The translations under genes were made by a program, and so were the position numbers. The notes below the pieces were generated by a model. That model was not told the DNA's origin. It made no database searches and saw only the letters and a list, made by a program, of their open reading frames with translations. Shown here one piece after another: positions 11,636-23,858 of a DNA stretch of 64,000 nt. This stretch comes from Ciona intestinalis (Eukaryota > Chordata > Ascidiacea > Phlebobranchia > Cionidae): positions 1,788,113 to 1,852,112 of the forward strand of contig NC_020167.2 of assembly GCF_000224145.3 (NCBI RefSeq), written 5' to 3'. Position 1 is the stretch's first letter, and each line of letters begins with the position of its first letter.

Positions 11636-12327
11636 TATAGTTCCATACACTGTTCAACAGTTATTGTTTAAGCCTACCCAAGTTGTTGCATATGCAATTT
11701 AATAAACAACTGGATTTGGTTTTGTCATTATAATCTAAGAAGTTAAGAACCAATGTCATACAAAATATTGTTAGCTCTTAGCTGTATTTTTGCGATTCTT
11801 TAATATAAATTTATCTACATGTTGGTGTTTTAACCAGTTTTCTCAAATAAATTTTACTATTAAACTTATTAAAGATTAAACGGTTACAATGTGCATTTGA
11901 ATTCGAGCCATTTTGACAAGATAGCTACAGTCTGTTTACATATTATTAAAAACATTCGCTGAATTCATAGAAATGGTTATGAATGGTCCTGGATGAAACG
12001 TTGTCTGACTGCGTGTACAGAGTTGCCTACTTGTTCCTAACTGCACCACCAACTGTTTGTTTTAATATTACTATTAAACTTATTAAAGATTAAACGGTTA
12101 CAATGTGCATTTGAATTCGAGCCATTTTGGCAAGATAGCTACAGTCTGTTTACATATTATTAAAAACATTCGCTGAATTCATAGAAATGGTTATGAATGG
12201 TCCTGGATGAAACGTTGTCTGACTGCGTGTACAGAGTTGCCTACTTGTTCCTAACTGCACCACCAACTGTTTGTTTTAATTATCATTTTTGCAAAGAAAC
12301 CAATGCAGTGTTTCTAAATGTATGGAC
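11636..12327. repeat. convergent intergenic with a 214-bp direct tandem duplication (11855-12068, 12069-12282)
   Basis: Two adjoining copies beginning TACTATTAAACTTATTAAAG and ending in CACCAACTGTTTGTTTTAAT are nearly identical (one clear mismatch: TTTTGACAAG versus TTTTGGCAAG). They lie between the COPS8 and MED11 stop codons, in what should be 3' UTR or spacer. No ORF is involved. Confidence 0.85.
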
Positions 12328-13011
12328 TCATCTTGGAAAACTTGCTTGTGTACATGTTTGAAGCATATCACCAACTTGTGTTGATAGGTGGGATATTACT
12401 TCTTTGCTTTGTTGAGCTTTGTTCCTTGCTGCATAACTCGATCCTTCATGCTGCTGGTTCGTTGCAACCTAAATTAAAACATGGTTTGTCTTGCGCTGTG
12501 GCACAGTTAAAGTGCTCGATTTTAAAAGATATTCTAAGCTCGTGGACAAGAAACTTAATTCACTTCAACGATTACTTCAACGTAACCTAGTAGGTCATAA
12601 GAGGTTATCCAATTATCAGTCATACATAAACAAAAAAATATCACTAATAAGTTACACATGTTGTAACCGGTGGCCACAATATACATGCCCCCAGCCGATA
12701 TAACTGCTGTCAATGCCAGTTGCACACAGTACCTGGGACAGATAACTTATCTGTGAAGCCATTTCAGTTTCAACTTCATCTAGAGATTGTGTAAATGTAC
12801 TGGAATGTTTTTCTATTAATCTGTCTGTTGGTTTTTCTTTAGACAATTCTTGAAATGTCAAACCTACCAAAACAGTTTGTAAATAACAAACACATCAATA
12901 GAAATATCATTTACCTGCACTTTGGATTGCAGTCGTAATCTTTTTTTCAATGTCTTCCAACTTTTTAATTCTATTGGAAACATTTTCCAAATTAGCATTG
13001 CTTTGATTCAT
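12328..13011 (-). CDS. MED11: Mediator subunit 11
   Basis: Three exons, 13011-12915, 12863-12733 and 12468-12328, give 122 aa (human 117). Exon 1 has RIKKLEDIEKKITTAIQSAG, like human RALEDIEREIGAILQNAG. Exon 2 has ELSKEKPTDRLIEKHSS and the coiled-coil ASQISYLSQ. Exon 3 begins VATNQQHEGSSYAARNKAQQ, like human VATGQPHEGSSYSSRKDCQM. MED11 pairs with MED22 in the Mediator head. Reading past the exon 2 donor gives a false stop at 12652; the spliced third exon restores the family C-terminus. Confidence 0.92.
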
Positions 13012-13366
13012 TATATAAACTTACACCCAGGATTCTGAAAATACAAGGCATGAAAATAATAATTTTACAGTTAAAACCAATTTTGCACATTTATTAATCC
13101 AGTAAGTAATAGCAGAGCACAAGGAAATAGGTTCGGAATTTCAAAGTATACACAGAAGGAAACTTGTTATATATATAAACCTGGTGATTAAAAATTATTG
13201 TTACGCAAACACAACGAATAAATGAAGACAGTGTATAGTTACACTCAATTGTTACATTATACTTGGATATATAAGTGCATATTAGATTTACACAAAGCAT
13301 GAAATGATCTCCAATACATTAATGATTGTTGAAATTCACATGAATTATCATTGTGATTCAAGTTTT

Positions 13367-16300
13367 TCATATCAATTCAACAAAATTTGCTGGAAATAAA
13401 CCAGTTTGTCCGTTGAATGTGCCAGACCACCAACCCTCATCAATTTGTTCAATATGGGTTATGATGTCATCAGGGTCAAAGGTTATCTCGTCTTCACCAG
13501 CTGAAAGAATTATTCGTTACTAAAAAGTTTTGCATATAAAATAAAGTATAATATTAGATTTAAGCACAACTAAGAATAATTTACTTGTAAAAAAGGATTT
13601 TTCTTAAATTCAATGCCATTTGTTTTATAGTAAATGCATGTAAATGCATTTTTTTAAATTTTGGTAAATAAAATGACTAGTTAAGTTAACATATTGGTCT
13701 AACTTACTTGCTTGATAATCATACAAAGCTTTAGCACACATCCCTTGATCCACAGCAGGTGCGTCATCAACACCAGCATAAGGATTCTCTTCTTCTATTT
13801 GCTGTCCCCCTACAGCTGTTAACAAACAATATTTAATCAACCTTCAAATGTGGGAAAAATATATATGTTATTTATGCTTGTGGGGTGGGTATTGACATTT
13901 CTTATAACAAGTTTTTCGCCTGTTTACAACATATGTAACTTTGTAAGTGAATAATTTTGGCAGATTTTGGCTGACAATTTGGACAACCCATAAGGCCCCA
14001 ATATTTGGAGCAATTGCCATCAGATGGTGGTGCCCGCATTGAGTCTTGAACCCTATCTTTAAAGTTAGAGGCAAAATTATAACAGTATTACTGCGTAACA
14101 ACCTTCATATGCATTATAATCTTCTACAGCAGGCTCTGGTTCTTGATTTGAAACTGGAATATCAGGGTAGGTAGACTCCGGCTCATAATTCTGTAACAAA
14201 TGTCACTGGTTAAATTTTACACAGCATATACCAATTTCTTGCATCATGTATTCATAGGTGGAAGACCTATTTAGTCGCAGTTTACTATGCGAGATGCCAC
14301 ACCCTAAAATGTGGTCTTTAGGTCTTCACATATTATGCGATTGTACAATAACGTTGTGTCTGTCCTTGAACTTTTTACCTTATTTTTGAAAATTTGTGTT
14401 ACCCTTTAGGAATTTGTGTTACTCAAATTAGGTTTTTACCTTATCAATAAACACTAATAGATCTGGTGTCAAAAATTTCCTAGACTGTCATTATATGTAG
14501 TTTCCAGAAAACATGTTTTTATAATGCTTTAAAACCAACATAAAAGTGTCAACTAAATCCTAGTTTCTGGTTAGCAGACATCTATTTACATCATCATCAT
14601 TGGGAGGAGCATCCTGGTAACTACTTTGCTCAGCCTCGTATCTTTGTTGCTCCTCTTCATATCTTCGTTGCTCCTCCGCTTGCTTTTGCTCTTCTTCATA
14701 TCTTTTTTGCTCTTCTGCTCTTTGAGCTTGCTCCGACTGCCTCTGATGATTTGAACAAACCATTTAAAGATCAAACACCAAAAACTTTAAATTTAAAAAA
14801 AATGTTTTCATTTTATAAATACAGGGATTTTATTTTGTTTTCAAGCATTATATTTATTTCTTTATTAGAATAAAGAACTTGGCTCATTTTAAATTTACTT
14901 ATACCTTATTACATAAAAAAGTCATAAATGAAATGTTTAAATATACAAGCATCAATGCATTGTTTGAATGAATGGAATTTACTTTGTCTCTTCGGTCACG
15001 ATAACGAAGAACAAGAGAGTTGATAAAAAGCGAAAAGACAGGTAGTAACGGTAAAACAACTGTTGTTAAAACACGCTTATTGATAAAAAAGAAAGAAATA
15101 TTGTTTTGGATAAAAGGAGTGACCGTTACACCCTACAGACGTTTATCATGTTAATTATTGTTTTTTTGTGAGTGGTAAAAGTTAATAGAATTAAGAAACA
15201 AACTCACTTCCTCCTCTTGTCTCTTCATCTCAGCAGCTTTTCTCTCACTCTCCTCCTTCGCTCTTCTCCTGGCTTTCTCTTCCTCTGCTCTTTTCCTGCT
15301 CTCTTCCTCCCCAGCAAGTGCCATGTTTTCAAATTTGTTCCTGATATTCCCAGCACTTCCACCACCTGTGGAATTAAATTCTTGATATCACATTACATAT
15401 TAGAATTTAATTTTCTAAAGTTTAAGGCACATTGCTCATGCAAAATGGTCAGCACAAAATTTGACCAAAGCAAGTTACACTGCTAGAGCAATTCACTATG
15501 GTGCATTTACATTTTACAGCAAGACGTATTGTACGAACGTCCACACACTTCTTTAACTGTGTACTTGTAGATTGCTTCCGCATAGTTGCCATTGTTTGTA
15601 TTATTTTATCGCAATAATAATATCAATAAAAAATTAAAAAAAGATGTATTGTACTGTTGGAAAATCACACCAAATGAATAAATTTAACACTCTATATACC
15701 TAGAAAATACTAACAAAACAGCTAAAATAATAGCCAACTTTCATAAACAAATCTTATACTTGGTGCTGTCCTCTTGTATGTTGTACTCGCATCTGACATA
15801 TCTTCAAAGGTCCCAGCAGACTGTGAAGAAAAAGTTCAAACATAAGATTGAACTGAACTCCACATGCACTAGCAAAACATTACTTACTTGATCCATTCGA
15901 TCGGTTTCAACACCATATGACCCTCCAAATCCCTTTGAATAATCTAAACAAAAAAATTGATGTAAATTAACAAGCAAAATGATAAGTCAGATCCTTACCA
16001 CCCTATTTTGGCTAAAGGGTAAAAATACAAAGGTATTTTCTATTTTGTAAAACAAGAAAAATTAAAAAAAAATGAACAAATGCAAAACAAAAGCATGCAT
16101 GATATCTGATATGAAACCTTTCTGTGATTCATGCTTGGATAAAGCTTGCTGTTCATTCCAACCAAGTGCCGATTTATCTTGACGATCTTTCTGGACACCA
16201 AACTTCCCCCCAAAACCAACGGCATAATCTTCATGCACAATAATGTCATGCAAACGTAAAAGCAATAAAATGTTGTAAAAAATCCATGCTCTGATGTTGA

Positions 16301-16638
16301 GTGAAAAAGTGATAGTGAAACAAAACAACATATATGTGTGTGTTCTTTATTTAAATATGTTGTGTTTTAAAATCTAGCTTTTCTGGTGTATAATATCATA
16401 ACATCATCCGTGTGAGAAATTTTCCCACAATTTTGTGATTTCATGTAATTAAAGTTATCCAAAATAATAAAAAAAATTTGTGATGTTAAAAAGTGATAAA
16501 CATCATATATTTTTATATGATCAGCACCTCTTTGTGATTCGTGTTTTGCCAGTGATTCGTGATCATCCCATCCGTGAGCGGATTTATCTTGGCGATCTTT
16601 TTGAACACCAAACTTACCACCAAACCCACGAGCATAAT
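13367..16638 (-). other. CTTN: second set of cortactin 3' exons (copy A; likely allelic duplicate in the assembly)
   Basis: Nine exons mirror copy B: 16638-16528, 16228-16118, 15943-15888, 15820-15760, 15365-15208, 14742-14590, 14190-14103, 13815-13708 and 13500-13367. They encode repeats 5, 6 and the half repeat, the helical [13 protein letters not shown] region, the acidic/Tyr region and the SH3 domain with stop. All are open and splice in phase, so they are not decayed. There is no start exon or promoter. Either the scaffold holds two haplotypes, or a real downstream duplicate exists. The donor after the helical exon reads GTAAAT here and GTAAGT in copy B. Confidence 0.8.
13940..14095 (-). 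repeat. SINE remnant (also present in copy B near 17640-17800)
   Basis: On the minus strand it contains CCTCTAACTTTAAAGATAGG, GGTTCAAGAC and ATGGCAATTGCTCC motifs, then GGGTTGTCCAAATTGTCAGCC, the tail shared by SINE copies at 36538 and 51440. It sits in an intron of both cortactin copies. Confidence 0.5.
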
Positions 16639-16777
16639 CTGGTTCATGTCCATTCAAGAATCAAGTTTAAATTAAAAGTCAAACAATAAAGTTTAAATCA
16701 TAAAAAGAACATGAAATTATAAACAATTGAAAATCAACTGAATTAAATTGATTGTTTTTAGATTATATATTTTGCAG

Positions 16778-16827
16778 NNNNNNNNNNNNNNNNNNNNNNN
16801 NNNNNNNNNNNNNNNNNNNNNNNNNNN
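16778..16827. other. assembly gap (50 N) at the junction of the two cortactin copies
   Basis: A run of exactly 50 N. The sequence to its left ends where copy A ends, and the sequence to its right begins where copy B begins, so two contigs with overlapping ends abut here. Confidence 0.99.
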
Positions 16828-19800
16828 GAAATAGGTCGGAATTTCAAAGTATACACAGAAGGAAACTTGTTATATATATAAACCTGGTGATTAAAAATTA
16901 TTGTTACGCAAACACAACGAATAAATGAAGACAGTGTATAGTTACACTCAATTGTTACATTATACTTGGATATATAAGTGCATATTAGATTTACACAAAG
17001 CATGAAATGATCTCCAATACATTAATGATTGTTGAAATTCACATGAATTATCATTGTGATTCAAGTTTTTCATATCAATTCAACAAAATTTGCTGGAAAT
17101 AAACCAGTTTGTCCGTTGAATGTGCCAGACCACCAACCCTCATCAATTTGTTCAATATGGGTTATGATGTCATCAGGGTCAAAGGTTATCTCGTCTTCAC
17201 CAGCTGAAAGAATTATTCGTTACTAAAAAGTTTTGCATATAAAATAAAGTATAATATTAGATTTAAGCACAACTAAGAATAATTTACTTGTAAAAAAGGA
17301 TTTTTCTTAAATTCAATGCCATTTGTTTTATAGTAAATGCATGTAAATGCATTTTTTTAAATTTTGGTAAATAAAATGACTAGTTAAGTTAACATATTGG
17401 TCTAACTTACTTGCTTGATAATCATACAAAGCTTTAGCACACATCCCTTGATCCACAGCAGGTGCGTCATCAACACCAGCATAAGGATTCTCTTCTTCTA
17501 TTTGCTGTCCCCCTACAGCTGTTAACAAACAATATTTAATCAACCTTCAAATGTGGGAATAAATATATGTTATTTATGCTTGTGGGGTGGGTATTGACAT
17601 TTCTTATAACAAGTTTTTCGCCTGTTTACAACATATGTAACTTTGTAAGTAAATAATTTTGGCAGATTTTTATGGCTGACAATTTGGACAGCCCATAAGG
17701 CCCCAATGTGTTGGAGCAATTGCCATCAGATGGTGGTGCCAGCACTGAGTCTTAAACCCCATCTTTAAAGTTAGAGGCAAAACCATAACAGTATTACTGC
17801 GTAACAACCTTCATATGCATTATAATCTTCTACAGCAGGCTCTGGTTCTTGATTTGAAACCGGAATATCAGGGTAGGTAGACTCCGGCTCATAATTCTGT
17901 AACAAATGTCACTGGTTGAATTTTACACAGCATATACCAATTTCTTGCATCATGTATTCATAACTGAAAGACAATTTTAGTCCCAGTATACTATGTGAGA
18001 TGCCACACCCTAAAATGTCGTCTTTAGGTCTTTACATATTATGCGATTGTACAATAACGTTGTGTTTGTCCTTGAACTTTTTACCTTATTTTTGAAAATT
18101 TGTGTTACATTTCAAGAATTTGTGTTACTTAAATTATGTATTTACCCTACCAATAAACACTATTAGATCGGATGTCAAAAATTTCCTTTTTCCTTTCTGG
18201 TCAGCAGACATCTACTTACATCATCATCATTGGGAGGAGCATCCTGGTAACTACTTTGCTCAGCCTCGTATCTTTGTTGCTCCTCTTCATATCTTCGTTG
18301 CTCCTCCGCTTGCTTTTGCTCTTCTTCATATCTTTTTTGCTCTTCTGCTCTTTGAGCTTGCTCCGACTGCCTCTGATGATTTGAACAAACCATTTAAAGA
18401 TCAAACACCAAAAACTTTAAATTAAAAAAAAAATGTTTTCATTTTATGAATATAGGGATTTTATTTTGTTTTCAAGCATTATATTTATTTCTTTATTAGA
18501 ATAAAGAACTTGGCTCATTTTAAATTTACTTAGACCTTATTACATAAAAAAGTCATAAATGAAATCTTTAAATATACAAGCATTAATGCATTGTTTAAAT
18601 GAATGGAATTTACTTTGTCTCTTCGGTCACGATAACGAAGAACAAGAGAGTTGATAAAAAGCGAAAAGACGGGTAGAAACGGTAAAACAACAGTTGTTAA
18701 AACACGCTTATTGATAAAAAAGAAAGAAATATTGTTTATGATAAAATGCGTGACCGTTACACCCTACAGACGTTTATCATGTTAATTATTGTTTTCTTGT
18801 GTGTGGTAAAAGTTAATAGAATTAATAAACAAACTCACTTCCTCCTCTTGTCTCTTCATCTCAGCAGCTTTTCTCTCACTCTCCTCCTTCGCTCTTCTCC
18901 TGGCTTTCTCTTCCTCTGCTCTTTTCCTGCTCTCCTCCTCCCCAGCAAGTGCCATGTTTTCAAATTTGTTCCTGATATTCCCAGCACTTCCACCACCTGT
19001 CGAATTAAATTCTTGATATCACATTACATATTAGAATTTAATTTGTTAAAATTTGAGGCACATTGCTCATGCAAAATGGTCAGCATAAAATTTGACCAAA
19101 GCAAGTTACACTGCTAGAGTGCTAGTGCCATTCACTATGGTGCATTTACAGCAAGATGTATTGTACGAACGTCCACGCACTTCTTTAACTGTGTACTTGT
19201 AGATTGCTTCCGCATAGTTGCCATTGTTTGTATTATTTTATCGCAATAATAATATCAATAAAAAATTAAAAAAAGATGTATTGTACTGTTGGAAAATCAC
19301 ACCAAATGAATAAATTTAACACTCTATATACCTAGAAAATACTAACAAAACAGCTAAAATAATAGCCAACTTTCATAAACAAATCTTATACTTGGTGCTG
19401 TCCTCTTGTATGTTGTACTCGCATCTGACATATCTTCAAAGGTCCCAGCAGACTGTGAAGAAAAAGTTCAAACATAAGATTGAACTGAACTCCACATGCA
19501 CTAGCAAAACATTACTTACTTGATCCATTCGATCGGTTTCAACACCATACGACCCTCCGAATCCCTTTGAATAATCTAAACAAAATGTTTAATGTAAATT
19601 AACAGGCAACTGAATGAAAAATTGCATCCTTACCACCCTATTTTGGCTAAAGGGTAAAAATACAAAGGTATTTTCTATTTTGTAAAACAAGAAAAATTAA
19701 AAAAAAATGAACAAATGCAAAACAAAAGCATGCATGATATCTGATATGAAACCTTTCTGTGATTCATGCTTGGATAAAGCTTGCTGTTCATTCCAACCAA

Positions 19801-20419
19801 GTGCCGATTTATCTTGACGATCTTTCTGGACACCAAACTTTCCCCCAAAACCAACCGCATAATCTTCATGCACAATAATGTCATGCAAACGTAAAAGCAA
19901 TAAAATGTTGTAAAAAATCCATGCTCTGACATTAAGTGAAAAAGTGATAGTGAAACAAAACAACATATATGTGTGTGTTCTTTATTTAAATATGTTGTGT
20001 TTTAAAATCTAGCTTTTCTGGTGTATAATATCATAACATCATTCGTGTGAGAAATTTTCCCACAATTTTGTGATTTCATGTAATTAAAGTTATCCAAAAT
20101 AATAAAAAAAATTTGTGATGTTAAAAAGTGATAAACATCATATATTTTTATATGATCAGCACCTCTTTGTGATTCGTGTTTTGCCAGTGATTCGTGATCA
20201 TCCCATCCGTGAGCGGATTTATCTTGGCGATCTTTTTGAACACCAAACTTACCACCAAACCCACGAGCATAATCTGGTTCATGTCCATTCAAGAATCAAG
20301 TTTAAATTAAAAGTCAAACAATAAAGTTTAAATCATAAAAAGAACATGAAATTATAAACAATTGAAAATCAACTGATTTAAATTGAATCTTTAGGACGTT
20401 TAGATTATATATTTTGCAG
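16828..20419. repeat. cortactin 3' segment, copy B of the pair
   Basis: Begins GAAATAGGTCGGAATTTC just after the N run and matches copy A until TTTTGCAG at 20419, after which it continues into the upstream cortactin exons. SINE pieces and intron sequence are shared between copies, so the similarity is not limited to coding sequence. Confidence 0.9.
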
Positions 20420-23400
20420 TACTAACACACATATTATATAAATAAGTAATCAAAATATTAATTAGTATGACAAAACTTTAACAAAGCATAGATAGTTAAA
20501 CCAATACAACTTGATAAAACAAATATTAATATTCCTTACAACAGCTACAACAAGAAACTAGTTTACTTTATTTAAAACATTTTATATAACCAACCATACT
20601 TTCAGTATCATTACATGAATGTGCCCCAACTTTTAAACAGAAAGTATTATTAATCAAGTATTATTAATCAAGGATAAAAAGGGAATCTTTAATAAGAGAG
20701 ATAAGATACAAAATTTAAACTCAGAACCTTTTTGAGATTCGTGCTGCTCTAGTTTTGCCTGGTAATCATATCCATGTGCAGATTTATCAACGTTGTCTTT
20801 TTGTACACCGTACTTTCCACCAAATCCCTTGGAATAATCTACAAAAATAGAAAGTAATATATAATATATACAGGCAATAGGCCTATACATATAATTATCA
20901 TTAAATTTACAGCCAGAATGCAACAGTGTTACAGTAGAAAGAACACCCCCAGATAAATTTACAAAGCATGGTCCCTGGCATCAGAAGTTAGAAAAACCTT
21001 GATATACATAGAGGAACAGTAGAAATCATGAAAGAATGTTAATCAAATAAGTAACTTACCTTTTTGAGATTCGTGTTGTGCCATTTTCTCTTGGTAATCG
21101 TAACCAACAGCTGACTGTAACAAATGCATTTATAATTCATGTTCATGTATGTCTGGCACTTAGGTTTAGTGGTTGGGCACTGGCATTAAGATTCATACCC
21201 AATAAATATTGGGTTCTACCATGCTACTACTATTAATGGCATGTGTGTCCTTGGGCAAGACAGTTAAAGATAATTGCTCCAATCTAGTTGTCTAATGGGT
21301 TGGCTAAACTTAAACCATCCGAAAAAAAATCACTAACAAAGTAAAATTCCTGGTATCTCGTGGACGTGTCTAGTATGAAAAATAAATAATAAACATTTTA
21401 CAAAATAAACAGCAAAACATTACAGAAAGCTCATGTACAGTCAGGAGAATTTAAGTAAATAATGAAATGTGATAAAGTTACGACAATTTTTATTTTTTTT
21501 AATGCATGGCTTAACGGCTGACAATTCAAGTATTTAACATAACATCTAACATGCATAAAACACACACAATAGTAACAGTAAGGATCTCAGTCATTTCACC
21601 TTGTCCACATTTTCCTTCTGAACTCCATATTTCCCTCCGAAACCTTTTGCAGCATCTACTTGTGATTCGTGCTTAGCTAGATCTGCTTTGTAGCTGTATC
21701 CTACAGCTGACTGTATAATTACAATAGAAGATAAATTAACACAATGGTGCATTTTTTACTATAGAGAAAAATAGATATATCTTAAAACAAACCTAATAGT
21801 TGTAAAACAAAAAATAATGCTGGCTTTTAACACAGCACTTGATGCAGAGTCATAAATTAGGGCGTATGGAGTCATGTTCATACTTAATAGTTTTGCTTGC
21901 TAGAATTGTTTTTGACAAAATTTATTTAATAAAAACAATGCAGGGCTGTTTAGTTAAGATGGCCGAGTGAAATAATTATACGAAAAAATTAAGTTTTCTA
22001 ATTAAGATATATCAATAGGCCTATCATATATACATATATAATGCAAAAAATCATCTAAATGCAAATGTTGGACGACTAACTTTATCAATTCGATCTTTCT
22101 GAACTCCATATTTCCCTCCAAAGCCCTTGGCTGCATCAACTTGTGAAGCATGTGCAGCTAACTTTGCCTGATATGAAGCATCCACTGCTGATTTATCCAT
22201 TCTGTCTTTCTGAACTCCAAATTTTCCACCATAACTGAAGAAGTAAATTAATTGTTGCAGAGAAAAATTTGAACGGTGCAATCAGGGCGTTTACAAGGGG
22301 GGGTTCACAGGATTCCGGACCCCCTTTAAATATATATTTTTTAAATTAAAAAAAGATTTTTATCTGTAAGATTATAACCCCTCTTTAAAAATATAAAACA
22401 GTCATATTATTGTAGAATCTTACGCGTTCCTATTATGAGCGTTATTATTTATGTCAGTCAGAGTATGTTTTTATCTAGCATGTTACAACGCGTCCATTTT
22501 CTAAGCAAACACTTGCGGACCCCACCCTTTTTTAATTCCTGGATAAGCCCCTGGGTGCAATTATTCTGCTTGAAAAGTAACAGTGGCCATAACAAGATGT
22601 TGCATTTGGATTTTATTAAACATTTACAATAACCTATCTGTTATCCAGAATCTTTAAACTATTTTAATACTTCCTAATACTCCAATGTTGCGAAAAAAAA
22701 GTTAAACCAATAATTATAATTATATCTATTATATAGGCCTATAGAACATTGAACATTTTTTCCTACCACAATATTTATTTTCAAACCTGGTGATAACATT
22801 TAATGATAAAACCTACAACTTACCCATATGCAGCTTTTGGTCCTTCCTCAAACTGTTTGTTTTTCACGCTACTGTCATCATGTTTTACATCGTCTCTTAG
22901 CTTATCAACACTAAAATTTAAAACAAGGTTTAAATAAACTAAGATGGTGTGTTTTTACACAAGGTGTAATTGCCGTTTGAATAAACTAAGATGGTGTGTT
23001 TTTACACAAGGTGTAATTTATAAGACATATACCATGGTGAATATGAATGTTGCATCTCACCTGATATGAGCAACTCTTCCTGAGCCTTCCACTGTTTTTG
23101 AACCCCATCTCTGTTCCTGTTCAGAAACTTCATTCTGGAATATAAGTTGTCAGTTAGCTAGGTCGTAGGTAATTGTACAAATCATTTTAAACAGATATAA
23201 AATTAACCACAAATAAACTATTGAATGTAACCTTTTTGAACATTTGTGGTGGGGAAACGAGAGTTGGTATAACAAGAATGTTACACCTACTGTTCACTTG
23301 CAAGTTACTATGTATATTTTGTTGGTAATATATATATTTTTTTATAGTATATATATTAGATAACAATTTATACAAGCCATAACAAGTTTAAGTGATTGCC

Positions 23401-23858
23401 CTTAAGTATGTCTTGCTCAAAGACACATACGGCCACAATTAATGGTAACAGCATCGGGCCACTAATCAATCTAATAGCCTAATTAAACCTCAATAAATGC
23501 AAATGAAAATGGAAAAATTTGTAATGAAAACCTGTGCAAAGAAATGTGAAACAAATATATATATATATATATATTGTAAATATACACTAAAAATTAACTT
23601 TTAAAACTGAAAACAAAGTACCAGGGGCAGGGTGTATGTGTATTGTGCTTTTGTGCATATAGGGTAATTTGTCATAAAATGTCTAATTTGTTTAGCTCTA
23701 TAACTCTCTCTACAAAAGTGTATATAAATATACTGCGGATATACTGCTAATTACTCACCACAAAATCTGCATCAGTTTCCCAGTCATCATCATCATTATC
23801 TTGCACTGAAGGTTTAGTAATATCTTCGGTTGTGTTTCCTACCGCGGCCCTCCACATG
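17070..23858 (-). CDS. CTTN: cortactin
   Basis: Sixteen exons: 23858-23759, 23134-23061, 22910-22824, 22234-22081, 21710-21600, 21114-21060, 20838-20728, 20273-20163, 19863-19753, 19575-19520, 19452-19392, 18996-18839, 18372-18220, 17896-17809, 17518-17411, 17203-17070 (~556 aa; human 550). Order: MWRAAVG start, acidic Arp2/3-binding [12 protein letters not shown], six and a half 37-residue F-actin repeats ([12 protein letters not shown] type), charged helix, Tyr/Pro-rich segment, C-terminal SH3 ([22 protein letters not shown]). Cortactin links Arp2/3 branches to actin. Exon 1 holds one base too many between the [13 protein letters not shown] frame and the DDDDW frame; all later phases agree, so this is likely a reference error or variant. 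Confidence 0.93.
18612..18770. repeat. SINE tail fragment (twin at 14985-15150)
   Basis: TCACGATAACGAAGAACAAG ... ACAGTTGTTAAAACACGCTT ... ATTGATAAAAAAGAAAGAAA matches the tail of the SINE in FTSJ1 at 51745-51898. It lies in the cortactin intron next to the charged-helix exon, in both copies. Confidence 0.6.
21150..21375 (+). repeat. tRNA-derived SINE in cortactin intron
   Basis: A-box-like GTTTAGTGGTTGGGCACTGG, B-box-like GGGTTCTACC, then GT-rich TGTGTCCTTGGGCAAGACAG and a tail with TGCTCCAATCTAGTTGTCTA, as in the other SINE copies of the window. A reverse fragment of the same kind lies near 23380-23470. Confidence 0.55.
22283..22553. mobile_element. hAT-type MITE with 8-bp target duplication
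   Basis: The 271-bp insert begins CAGGGCGTTTACAAGGG and ends with the inverse-type GGATAAGCCCCTG; GGTGCAAT flanks it on both sides (22275-22282 and 22554-22561). CAGGG(G) termini plus 8-bp target duplication are hAT hallmarks. No transposase frame. It lies in a cortactin intron between exons 22081-22234 and 22824-22910. Confidence 0.8.

Larger units (their letters stand above)
13124..16777. repeat. cortactin 3' segment, copy A of a 3.6-kb near-identical pair
   Basis: Aligns end to end with 16828-20419, in the same orientation and with the same exon content, differing by scattered substitutions and small indels. The largest is ~75-90 extra bases in copy A near 14480-14570. It ends at TTTTGCAG exactly at the N run. 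Its other flank runs straight into MED11. Confidence 0.9.

Noticed and set aside
12318-12590. 90-codon plus-strand frame at 12318
   Set aside because: It is the antisense of MED11 exon 3 and adjoining intron.
12652-12870. MED11 ending after exon 2 (IGWGHVYCGHRLQHV tail)
   Set aside because: That tail is intron read-through. An exon at 12328-12468 restores the conserved VATxQxHEGSSY C-terminus in phase.
13367-16638. A second independent cortactin gene or a decayed pseudogene
   Set aside because: No 5' exons or promoter, no decay, and the copy ends exactly at an assembly gap, so an allelic duplicate is simpler.
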